Shown: positions 1-5,391, numbered from the stretch's first letter. The stretch is 6,724 bases of DNA from an uncultured beta proteobacterium (GCA_903958915.1 CAJBVC010000611.1:1-6724); one strand, 5' to 3'. Translations and numbers: made by a program. The notes: generated by a model from the sequence alone, not told the origin.

Positions 1-372
1 GGCGCCGGCATGGTGATGGGCACGGCCGAGAAGCACCCCCTGTTCAACCTGGTGATCTCCAATGTGCCCGGACCCAAAGACACGCTATACCTCAACGGCG
101 CGCGACTGGACGAAATTTACCCGGTCTCCATCCCCACCCATTACCTGGCGCTCAACATCACCATCAGTGGGTACGGCGACAACCTCGGTTTTGGCTACAT
201 TGCCTGCCGCCGCTCGGTGCCCGGCCTGCAACGCATGCTGGACTACACGCACAACGCGATCAATGCACTGGAGAACGCTCTGGGCCTGGACGCACCGCCA
301 CTGGCCAAACCCCGTGTATCCGTAAGCAAGCAAACTACCAGCAAACGCCGCAGCAGCAAAAGCGCAACTTGA
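1..372 (+). CDS. Wax ester synthase/diacylglycerol acyltransferase (WS/DGAT), C-terminal part
   Basis: Partial gene; the reading frame is open to the left edge, so the first visible codon (Gly) is internal and the true start lies outside. The 123 visible residues correspond to the C-terminal (WSD1_C) domain of bacterial WS/DGAT enzymes, usually around 450-500 residues long. Recognisable blocks are NLVISNVPGP (about residues 17-26), the YPVSIPTHYLALNITISGYG stretch (about 40-59), and LGFGYIACRRSVPG. The N-terminal half carrying the catalytic HHxxxDG motif is not in the window. The family acylates fatty alcohols or diacylglycerol with acyl-CoA, making storage wax esters or triacylglycerol at the inner membrane and lipid bodies. 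The last 20 or so residues (from KPRVSVSK) are Lys/Arg/Ser/Thr-rich and look like a disordered basic tail. The stop is TGA. Family call is strong; the preferred product cannot be judged from this part. Confidence 0.9.
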   Translation, partial: GAGMVMGTAEKHPLFNLVISNVPGPKDTLYLNGARLDEIYPVSIPTHYLALNITISGYGDNLGFGYIACRRSVPGLQRMLDYTHNAINALENALGLDAPPLAKPRVSVSKQTTSKRRSSKSAT

Positions 373-379
373 TGCGCTC

Positions 380-426
380 TACTTTCTATAGCATCTTGCG
401 CAATCTGGATGAGCGAAAGGGCCCGT
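380..426 (+). repeat. Putative copy A of a dispersed Comamonadaceae intergenic repeat, in the chromate transporter leader
   Basis: The short gap between the WS/DGAT stop and the chromate transporter start contains CTATAGCATCTTGCGCA (386-402), then GGATGAGCG (407-415) and GGGCC (419-423). This resembles a repeat I recall from many Comamonadaceae intergenic regions, with blocks like ATAGCTGC, TGCGCA, ATAAGCG and GAGGCC at fixed spacing. The consensus is from memory and was not checked. A second candidate copy (1944-1991, minus) has the same blocks at the same spacing, with 20 of 38 positions identical without gaps. This copy also supplies the Shine-Dalgarno-like GAAAGGG before the GTG start at 431. 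No convincing promoter is visible in this gap. Confidence 0.45.
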
Positions 427-430
427 TCTG

Positions 431-1027
431 GTGAAAATTGAACCTCTGACGGATCATCCCCGTCCACGGTCCAGCGTCGACCTGTTTTGGTCCTTCTCGT
501 GGTTGGCGTTGCAGGGTTTTGGGGGTGTGCTGGCCATCGTCCAACGCGAATTGGTCGAAAAAAAACAATGGCTCACCCGCGAAGAATTCCTGGAAGACTG
601 GGCGGTGGCGCAAATACTGCCCGGCCCCAACGTCGTGAACCTGTCCCTCATGATTGGTGACCGCTATTTTGGGGTTGCGGGCGCCTTCTCTGCGCTGGCT
701 GGCATGCTGATGTTCCCCTTGTGCATTGTTCTGGCTCTGGCGGTCCTGCTGGCCGGTGTGGCAGATACAGGCACGGCTCAGGGCGCTTTGCGCGGCATGG
801 GCGCCGTTGCGGCCGGGTTGATCTGCGCCACCGGTCTCAAACTGATCACCGCGCTCAAGGACAATGTCATGGGCCTTTTGGCGTGCAGCCTGTTTGGTGC
901 CTTGAGCTTTGTGGCAGTGGCCCTCCTGCGCGCTCCACTCGCAGCGGTGTTGCTGGGCCTGGGCGGAGTTGCCAGCGTCTGGGCATACCGGCAACTCGGT
1001 TGTCTGCCTCCACCAAGGGTGGGTTGA
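431..1027 (+). CDS. chrA: Chromate transporter, N-terminal-type half (short-chain CHR family)
   Basis: A 198-residue membrane protein of the CHR (ChrA) family, which exports chromate across the inner membrane; short members of about 200 residues are encoded in pairs and correspond to the two halves of full-length ChrA. Family marks seen are GFGG (residues 29-32), the charged KKQWLTREEF stretch (44-53) and QILPGPNVVN (61-70), followed by hydrophobic segments at about 82-111, 122-140, 145-166 and 168-186. The start is GTG at 431: an in-frame TGA lies at 410-412, no in-frame ATG occurs near the N-terminus, and AAAGGG sits about ten bases upstream. Only three bases separate its stop from the partner gene. 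Chromate specificity is inferred from the family; no chrB-type regulator is present in the window. Confidence 0.88.
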   Translation: MKIEPLTDHPRPRSSVDLFWSFSWLALQGFGGVLAIVQRELVEKKQWLTREEFLEDWAVAQILPGPNVVNLSLMIGDRYFGVAGAFSALAGMLMFPLCIVLALAVLLAGVADTGTAQGALRGMGAVAAGLICATGLKLITALKDNVMGLLACSLFGALSFVAVALLRAPLAAVLLGLGGVASVWAYRQLGCLPPPRVG

Positions 1028-1030
1028 CCG

Positions 1031-1624
1031 ATGATGGACTTCACCGGCGCAGACTGGCTGGCCCTGTTTCTGCACTTTGGGTCGTTGTCGTTGTTGGCTG
1101 TCGGTGGAGCCATTACCACCGCTCCGGCGATGCACGGCTATCTGGTGACCGAACGAATGTGGCTGACCAACAGCGAGTTCACCTCCTCCATCGCGCTGGC
1201 TCAAGCAGCACCCGGACCCAACGTTCTTTTTGTCGCCTTGCTGGGTTGGCAGGTCGGCTTGCATGCGGCGGGGAGCTCAGCCACCACCGTACAGTCCATG
1301 TCAATGGCTGCCATGGGCATGGGCGTGGCCATGCTGGGAATTCTGTTGCCGAGTACCACGCTCACTTTTCTGGCGGCACGATGGGGTCACCAAAACCGTG
1401 AACTGCGCGCTGTGCGGGCTTTCAAACAGGCCATGGCACCCATCGTGATCGCTTTGCTGATCGCCACCGGGTGGATACTGGTGGCCGGGCACGGCAGCGA
1501 CCATCAGCATTGGCCGCTTTGGCTATTGGCTGCTGTATCTGCCCTGGTGGTCTGGAAAACCCGCATTCACCTGCTGTGGCTGTTGGGATTCGGAGCTATA
1601 ACCGGTGCACTGGGCTGGGTGTGA
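1031..1624 (+). CDS. Chromate transporter, C-terminal-type half (short-chain CHR family)
   Basis: A 197-residue membrane protein, the partner of the preceding CHR half. It repeats the family pattern in a more diverged form: VGGA (24-27) where the first half has GFGG, RMWLTNSEF (42-50) in the same place as the KKQWLTREEF segment, and AQAAPGPN (57-64) matching the QILPGPN block. Hydrophobic segments follow at about 66-82, 93-115, 134-153, 162-174 and 180-196. In studied short-chain pairs both proteins are needed for chromate resistance and insert with opposite orientations, which suggests a heterodimer here. The start is the first of two consecutive ATG codons, with AAGGGTGGG shortly upstream overlapping the end of the first half. 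Three-base spacing indicates one mRNA and coupled translation. The gene converges on the lipoprotein gene, 13 bases away. Confidence 0.88.
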   Translation: MMDFTGADWLALFLHFGSLSLLAVGGAITTAPAMHGYLVTERMWLTNSEFTSSIALAQAAPGPNVLFVALLGWQVGLHAAGSSATTVQSMSMAAMGMGVAMLGILLPSTTLTFLAARWGHQNRELRAVRAFKQAMAPIVIALLIATGWILVAGHGSDHQHWPLWLLAAVSALVVWKTRIHLLWLLGFGAITGALGWV

Positions 1625-1637
1625 AACGGTGGGTCCT

Positions 1638-1997
1638 CTACCGCGGATTCTCGAAGAAGACGTAGTTAGACGCGTAATCGCTGATTTCGAAATACACCTT
1701 CTTCTCCCCCGGATCGACCACCATATTCAGGTTTTCATCCAGGATGCCATAGCCGTAACGGTAGGGACGCGGCTTGTTGTCGTCGGTGCCCATGGCGGTG
1801 CTGAGTTTGTCGATCTTGATAAATCGGCGTGCAACCTTGTCCCCCGCGTAAATCTCCAGAACACCATTGGTGCCGGTCCAGTTCTGGATGTCGCGGCTGA
1901 TCTTGTTCTGTTGCTCCTGGGTGCAAGCACTCAAGAGAAAAATGCCTGCCACGCTTATGGATAGTGCGTAGGCAGCTCTCTTTTTTATAGCGTTCAT
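1638..1997 (-). CDS. Small lipoprotein of unknown function
   Basis: A 119-residue protein that I do not recognise beyond being a lipoprotein. It has a positively charged start (KKR, residues 5-7), a hydrophobic core, and a lipobox LSAC ending at Cys25, so the mature protein would be lipid-anchored at Cys25. Thr at position +2 rather than Asp favours the outer membrane. The mature part of about 95 residues is polar, with VLEIYAGDKVARRFIKIDKL (46-65), a PYRYGYGILDENLNM segment, and a C-terminal YFEISDYASNYVFFENPR, suggesting a small beta-rich domain. The start ATG is preceded at five bases by GGGGAAG. It lies 28 bases downstream of rlmB on the same strand, so it is probably the last gene of that transcript. 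Part of its signal peptide coincides with a repeat-like sequence (see 1944-1991). Confidence 0.85.
   Translation of the reverse strand: MNAIKKRAAYALSISVAGIFLLSACTQEQQNKISRDIQNWTGTNGVLEIYAGDKVARRFIKIDKLSTAMGTDDNKPRPYRYGYGILDENLNMVVDPGEKKVYFEISDYASNYVFFENPR
1944..1991 (-). repeat. Putative copy B of the dispersed repeat, inside the lipoprotein signal peptide
   Basis: Read on the minus strand, codons 3-18 of the lipoprotein gene run GCTATAAAAAAG, AGAGCTGCCTACGCACTATC and CATAAGCGTGGCAGGC. These blocks (AGCTGC, CGCA, ATAAGCG, GGC) fall in the same order and spacing as candidate copy A at 386-423, and match the repeat consensus I recall for Comamonadaceae intergenic DNA. If correct, the element encodes the residues AIKKRAAYALSISVAG, most of the signal peptide. 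The consensus is from memory and two diverged copies are weak statistical evidence, hence the moderate confidence. Confidence 0.4.
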
Positions 1998-2025
1998 GAA
2001 TACTTCCCCGGTAATGTTTGTTCAG

Positions 2026-2802
2026 TCACTGGCCACTGCTGCGTTGACGCAATGCCTCATACAGGCACACCCCACTGGCCACGGACACGTTCAGACTCTC
2101 GACCGCTCCGCGCATCGGGATGCTGACCAATGCGTCGCAGGTCTTGGCAGTCAGTTGGCGCATGCCGGACCCCTCTGCCCCCAGAACCAAAGCGACAGGG
2201 CCTTTCAAATCACTCTGGTACAGGTTGTTTGGCGCAGTGTCGCTGGTGCCAATCACCCAGATGCTGCGCTCCTTCAGTTCATTGAGGGTGCGCGCCAGGT
2301 TGGTCACCATGAAATACGGCACCGTCTCTGCCGCCCCGCTGGCCACTTTCGCCACCGTGGCGTTGATGCCTGCGGCATGGTCCTTAGGCGCAATCACCGC
2401 ATGGGCGCCAGCACCGTCGGCCACACGCAGGCACGCCCCCAGGTTGTGCGGGTCGGTCACGCCATCGAGCACCAGAATGAGCGGATGGTTGCGCTGCTCA
2501 GGGGGAAGCTCCGCATTGGCTGCCTCCAGATCCTCCAGTAGTTCATCCAGCGAGTGCACCTGGGCAACGGCCTGCACACGGGCCGCAACACCCTGGTGCC
2601 CATGGCTGCCGCTCATTTTCGACAGCCGGGCACCGTCCGACTCCACCAATCTGACGCCAGCCTGGGCTGCACGCTCAATAAATTGCCGCATCCGGGCATC
2701 GCGCCGGACTGGATCAAAATAGATTTCGATGATCGAGGTGGGTGCAGTCTTGAGCCGCACACCCAGCGCATGAAATCCAAACAATACTTTAGGAGAGGCC
2801 AT
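2026..2802 (-). CDS. rlmB: 23S rRNA (guanosine-2'-O-)-methyltransferase RlmB
   Basis: A 258-residue SpoU-type SPOUT methyltransferase, slightly longer than the 243 residues of E. coli RlmB, which methylates the 2'-O of G2251 in the peptidyl-transferase P loop of 23S rRNA using S-adenosylmethionine. The N-terminal substrate-binding domain (about residues 4-80) begins KVLFGFHAL and holds the typical SHGHQGVAARV (66-76). The catalytic domain follows a short linker and contains all three SPOUT motifs: DGVTDPHNLGACLR (113-126), LVLGAEGSGMR (205-215) and IPMRGAVESLNVSVAS (228-243), the last forming the trefoil-knot cofactor site. The ATG start gives an N-terminus typical of the family, but there is no clear Shine-Dalgarno; a small inverted repeat fills the 17-base gap from the ATPase gene. 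Co-transcription with that gene upstream and the lipoprotein downstream is likely. Confidence 0.95.
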   Translation of the reverse strand: MASPKVLFGFHALGVRLKTAPTSIIEIYFDPVRRDARMRQFIERAAQAGVRLVESDGARLSKMSGSHGHQGVAARVQAVAQVHSLDELLEDLEAANAELPPEQRNHPLILVLDGVTDPHNLGACLRVADGAGAHAVIAPKDHAAGINATVAKVASGAAETVPYFMVTNLARTLNELKERSIWVIGTSDTAPNNLYQSDLKGPVALVLGAEGSGMRQLTAKTCDALVSIPMRGAVESLNVSVASGVCLYEALRQRSSGQ

Positions 2803-2804
2803 AG

Positions 2805-2817
2805 CGCGATTATCGCG
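2805..2817. repeat. Short perfect inverted repeat in the ATPase-rlmB gap
   Basis: CGCGATTATCGCG is a perfect 13-base palindrome around one central base, filling most of the 17-base gap between the ATPase stop and the rlmB ATG. In the minus-strand RNA it could form a five-base-pair CGCGA/UCGCG stem with a UAA loop, just where a Shine-Dalgarno would sit. Whether it acts in coupling, RNA processing or not at all is unknown. Confidence 0.5.
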
Positions 2818-2819
2818 GC

Positions 2820-3488
2820 TCAGACCAGTTTGCCTGCCTCGATGGTGATGCGCCGCTCACAGCGCTCCGCCAGCGCCAGGTCGTGGGTGACCAGCACCAG
2901 GGTGGTGCCTTGCTCACGGTTCAAAGCCAGCATCAACTCCATGATGGTCTCGCCAGTGGCGAAATCCAGGCTTCCGGTGGGTTCATCGGCCAGCAGTACA
3001 GCGGGGTGGACGACAAAGGCGCGCGCCAGTGCCACGCGCTGCTGCTCGCCACCGCTGAGCACACGCGGGTAATGTCCCAGACGTTGCGCGAGACCAACCC
3101 TTTCGAGCATCTCAGTGGCAGATTTGCGCGCATCCTTGCGCCCCGCCAACTCCAGCGGCAGCATCACGTTCTCGAGCGCCGTGAGATTACCCATGAGCTG
3201 AAAACTCTGGAAGACAAAACCCACTTTTTGTGCCCGCAGCGAGGCCCGGTCGTCTTCGCTCATGCCGAACAGGTCGACCCCACCCAGCCGCACCGTGCCA
3301 CTGGTAGGCGTGTCAAGCCCCGCCACGATGGACAATAGCGTACTCTTGCCAGAGCCTGAAGCGCCAACGATGGCGGCAGTTTCGCCGGGCAGGAGCGAAA
3401 AATCGATATCACGCAAAATCTGCAACGTACCGGTGGAGTCGGTTACCGACTTGCAAACTTTTTCTACGGAAATAATGGGATCTGTCAT
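2820..3488 (-). CDS. ybbA: ABC transporter ATP-binding protein, YbbA/LolD type
   Basis: A 222-residue ABC ATPase of the MacB/LolD/YbbA group. Motifs in order: Walker A GASGSGKST (42-50), Q-loop FVFQSFQLM with Gln94, signature LSGGEQQ (144-150), Walker B VLLADEP (164-170), D-loop SLD (173-175) and H-loop His202 in LVTHD. The VTDSTG stretch near residue 15 is typical of YbbA-like proteins. Such ATPases energise FtsX-fold permeases in the inner membrane (YbbP for YbbA, LolCE for LolD). The divergent tesA neighbour favours YbbA over LolD. No permease gene is in the window; rlmB follows 17 bases downstream. I chose the ATG at 3488 because the next upstream in-frame ATG (3545) adds a 19-residue extension unlike the family. 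No strong Shine-Dalgarno is visible upstream of 3488. Substrate unknown. Confidence 0.92.
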   Translation of the reverse strand: MTDPIISVEKVCKSVTDSTGTLQILRDIDFSLLPGETAAIVGASGSGKSTLLSIVAGLDTPTSGTVRLGGVDLFGMSEDDRASLRAQKVGFVFQSFQLMGNLTALENVMLPLELAGRKDARKSATEMLERVGLAQRLGHYPRVLSGGEQQRVALARAFVVHPAVLLADEPTGSLDFATGETIMELMLALNREQGTTLVLVTHDLALAERCERRITIEAGKLV

Positions 3489-3489
3489 G
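3486..3489. promoter_or_regulatory. CATG shared by two divergent start codons
   Basis: The palindrome CATG holds the ATG of tesA on the plus strand (3487-3489) and the ATG of the ABC ATPase on the minus strand (3488-3486). With these starts there is no intergenic space, so each gene's promoter and leader must lie inside the other's coding sequence. An alternative tesA ATG at 3475 would instead give 14 bases of head-to-head coding overlap. Confidence 0.75.
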
Positions 3490-4137
3490 GGATTATTTGG
3501 GATTCGCTGGTACTGTACCGCGCTGGTCTGGCTGTTGTGCAGCACGGGTTATTCGTGGGCGGCGCAAACCGCCAAAACCGCGCCCATCGTGCTGGTGGTG
3601 GGAGACTCACTAAGTGCCGAGTATGGCTTGAAACGCGGCAGCGGCTGGGTAGCCTTGATGGAGCAACGTCTGATACGCGAGAAAGTTGCTGCGAAAGTGG
3701 TCAATGCAAGCATCAGTGGAGACACTACTTCAGGTGGGCGCGCGCGCCTTCCAGCCCTGCTAAAGCAACATCAACCGGCGCTCGTGATTCTCGAGTTGGG
3801 TGGCAATGACGCACTGCGTGGGCTTCCATTGGCCATGACCCAGGACAACCTGAAGGTAATGACCCAGGCCGCCCAGCACTCCGGTGCAAAGGTGTTGCTG
3901 CTGGGCATGCAGATGCCCCCCAACTACGGCCAGGACTACGCCAGGCAGTTCGCTGAAGCCTACGTCCGTGTGGCCAAAGCAACACAAGCCGGCCTGGTGC
4001 CGTTCATGCTGCAGGGAGTGGCCGATGCGCCTGACCCTACCCGTTACTTTCAGCCTGACCGGATTCACCCCTCCGAGGCTGCGCACCCGATCATCCTGAA
4101 CCATGTGTGGCCCGCTGTGAGAAAGTTGATTCCATGA
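3487..4137 (+). CDS. tesA: Periplasmic SGNH esterase/lysophospholipase, TesA type
   Basis: A 216-residue SGNH (GDSL) hydrolase matching TesA, the multifunctional periplasmic thioesterase I/protease I/lysophospholipase L1, often annotated as arylesterase. A signal peptide covers residues 1 to about 26 (Arg7, hydrophobic core, cleavage likely after YSWA). The SGNH blocks are complete: GDSLS with nucleophile Ser41, ISGDTTSGG with Gly78, GGND with Asn107, and DRIHPS with Asp191 and His194, so the enzyme should be active. GGGA lies six bases before the ATG at 3487. An in-frame ATG at 3475 would add MGSV and is possible, but the shorter form gives a more normal signal peptide. It is divergent from the ABC ATPase, as tesA and ybbA are in E. 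coli, and its TGA overlaps the mnmH ATG as ATGA, implying coupled translation. Confidence 0.93.
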   Translation: MGLFGIRWYCTALVWLLCSTGYSWAAQTAKTAPIVLVVGDSLSAEYGLKRGSGWVALMEQRLIREKVAAKVVNASISGDTTSGGRARLPALLKQHQPALVILELGGNDALRGLPLAMTQDNLKVMTQAAQHSGAKVLLLGMQMPPNYGQDYARQFAEAYVRVAKATQAGLVPFMLQGVADAPDPTRYFQPDRIHPSEAAHPIILNHVWPAVRKLIP

Positions 4138-5198
4138 GCCTCACCGCCCTTCCCGCTACCGACGCACTGCGGCAAATCGACGCATTCGACACCATCATCG
4201 ATGCCCGCAGTGAGGATGAATTTGCGTTGGACCATCTGCCGATGGCCGTCAACTGGCCCACGCTGAATAACCAGGAACGCAAGCTGATCGGCACCATGTA
4301 CGTGCAACATAGTCAGTTCGAAGCCAAGAAGCGCGGTGCTGCCATGGCGGCGCGCAACATTGCCGCGCACATTGAACGCGAATTGCTCGATACTCCGCGC
4401 GACTGGAAGCCGCTGGCGTACTGCTGGCGCGGCGGCAAACGCAGCGGGTCTCTCGCGCTGATACTGGACCAGATTGGTTTTCGGGTCACTTTGGTGGAGG
4501 GTGGCTACAAAGCCTTTCGCGCCGCGCTGGTGGCTGATATTCCCTGGCTGGTGCAGCCTTTGGACTTGCGGGTAGTCTGCGGCACCACGGGGTCAGGCAA
4601 GACCCGCCTGCTGCATGCCTTGGCGGCGCAGGGGGCACAGATACTGGACCTTGAAGGATTAGCCAACCACCGCAGTTCCGTACTGGGTGCCATACCTGGT
4701 CTACCCCAACCCAGCCAGAAACGCTTTGACACTCTGGTGTGGGATGCACTGCGCAAACTCGACCCGAAGCGCCCCGTGTATATCGAAAGTGAAAGCAAGA
4801 AGGTGGGCAATGTATCGGTGCCTGACGCGCTGGTAGAGCGCATGCGCGCGAGCCGCTGCCTGAACCTGATCTTGCCCCATACCGAGCGCGTAGCCCTGCT
4901 ATTGGAAGACTATGATTATTTTGTTCAGAACGCCGACCACTTCTGTCAGCGGCTTGATGTATTGGCCGAGATTCGCGGCCGGGCCCTGGTGGACGCCTGG
5001 AAAGCGCAGGTACTGTGTGGACAAGTGGCGCCCGTGGTGAGCGACCTGCTGACCGAACATTACGACCCGGTGTACTTGCAGTCGATCGAACGCAATTTCA
5101 CGCAGTTTGCCAGTGCCACCGCGATCAGTCCCGCAGACCGATCCCCCGCAGCCATGGTGCGTTTGGCAGAGCAGCTACTGGCGGTCGTACCGGGCTGA
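4134..5198 (+). CDS. mnmH: tRNA 2-selenouridine synthase (MnmH/SelU/YbbB)
   Basis: A 354-residue protein close in length to E. coli SelU (364). The enzyme replaces sulfur by selenium in 2-thiouridine at wobble position 34 of certain tRNAs, using selenophosphate; the geranylated intermediate is made by the same enzyme. The N-terminal rhodanese domain (about 10-135) has IIDARSEDEFALDHLPMAVN (21-40) and the catalytic loop YCWRGGKRSGS with Cys97, the same number as the essential Cys97 of the E. coli protein. A P-loop domain follows, with Walker A GTTGSGKT (150-157) and the family stretch LDLEGLANHRSSVLG (171-185). YIESESKKVG (216-225) is also characteristic. I chose the ATG at 4134 because it overlaps the tesA stop as ATGA and leads directly into the family N-terminus; an in-frame ATG at 4107 lies within tesA. 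No selD is present here, so selenium use depends on the rest of the genome. Confidence 0.95.
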   Translation: MSLTALPATDALRQIDAFDTIIDARSEDEFALDHLPMAVNWPTLNNQERKLIGTMYVQHSQFEAKKRGAAMAARNIAAHIERELLDTPRDWKPLAYCWRGGKRSGSLALILDQIGFRVTLVEGGYKAFRAALVADIPWLVQPLDLRVVCGTTGSGKTRLLHALAAQGAQILDLEGLANHRSSVLGAIPGLPQPSQKRFDTLVWDALRKLDPKRPVYIESESKKVGNVSVPDALVERMRASRCLNLILPHTERVALLLEDYDYFVQNADHFCQRLDVLAEIRGRALVDAWKAQVLCGQVAPVVSDLLTEHYDPVYLQSIERNFTQFASATAISPADRSPAAMVRLAEQLLAVVPG

Positions 5199-5214
5199 GG
5201 CAACCACAAGCGAT

Positions 5215-5391
5215 TCAGGATTGGGGCGGAAGCGCCTCAGATGCTGGAGCTCCCTGCTCCTGCCCCAAGTCCCCCGCAGCATCTGGCCCGTGGGTCTTGC
5301 GCTCGTTCTTTTCCTTCAGTTTGTCTTCTTTTTTGCGCTTTTTCGCCAGTTCTTTCTGACGTTTCTCGTATCCGTAATTGGGTGTTGCCAA
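5215..5391 (-). CDS. Small lysine-rich conserved-type protein with TTG start
   Basis: A 58-residue reading frame on the minus strand, beginning MATPNYGYEKRQKELAKKRK and ending in an acidic, Pro/Ala-rich tail (GAPASEALPPQS). Residues 9-32 are almost all Lys, Arg, Glu, Asp, Gln and Leu, predicting one charged helix. The N-terminal pattern (A-T/N-P-N-Y-x-[YF]-E-K-R-Q-[KR]-E-L-A-K-K) resembles small uncharacterised proteins I recall from betaproteobacteria. The start must be TTG at 5391: an in-frame TGA lies four codons upstream, with no ATG or GTG between, and the frame contains no internal ATG. GAAAG six bases upstream is a weak Shine-Dalgarno. It lies 44 bases downstream of the DUF2189 gene on the same strand and converges on mnmH with 16 bases between the stops. 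Function unknown; the charge suggests nucleic-acid or ribosome contact, which is only a guess. Confidence 0.75.
   Translation of the reverse strand: MATPNYGYEKRQKELAKKRKKEDKLKEKNERKTHGPDAAGDLGQEQGAPASEALPPQS
5221..5285. repeat. Two interleaved inverted repeats beyond the mnmH stop
   Basis: TTGGGGC (5221-5227) is complementary to GCCCCAA (5262-5268), and CAGATGCTG (5238-5246) is perfectly complementary to CAGCATCTG (5277-5285). The pairs interlock (first arm, second arm, first partner, second partner), so both can form together only as a pseudoknot, or else they are alternatives. A palindrome GGAGCTCC lies between (5246-5253). The region starts 22 bases after the mnmH stop and covers the tail codons of the small minus-strand gene. 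No U-tract follows directly, so it is not a standard intrinsic terminator. Confidence 0.5.

Noticed and set aside
369..392. Possible promoter for the chromate transporter pair: TTGATG and TATAGC
   Set aside because: The hexamers are only 12 bases apart, too close for a sigma70 promoter, and each matches the consensus poorly.
409..441. Ten-codon ATG reading frame overlapping the chromate transporter start
   Set aside because: No Shine-Dalgarno before it, and the residues (MSERARSGEN) carry no leader-peptide signature; probably chance within the repeat-like sequence.
386..1264. 292-residue open frame on the minus strand across the chromate transporter genes
   Set aside because: It is antisense to two well-recognised membrane proteins, is rich in Gln, His and Arg with no domain pattern, and reflects GC-rich codon bias.
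2013..2022. Identical 10-mer AATGTTTGTT upstream of both the lipoprotein start and the small lysine-rich gene start (5403-5412)
   Set aside because: Many shared 10-mers are expected by chance in a window this size and the distances to the two starts differ.
1996..2541. 181-residue plus-strand open frame opposite rlmB
   Set aside because: Shadow of rlmB; the minus strand carries all three SPOUT motifs.
3451..3478. Possible tesA promoter with TTGCAA and TAATGG inside the ATPase gene
   Set aside because: The -10 match is weak and the predicted transcript start would fall almost on the start codon; not supportable without transcript mapping.
3489..3545. Longer start for the ABC ATPase at the minus-strand ATG at 3545
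   Set aside because: The 19 added residues do not resemble family N-termini and would overlap the tesA signal-peptide region; MTDPIISVEK is a typical family start.
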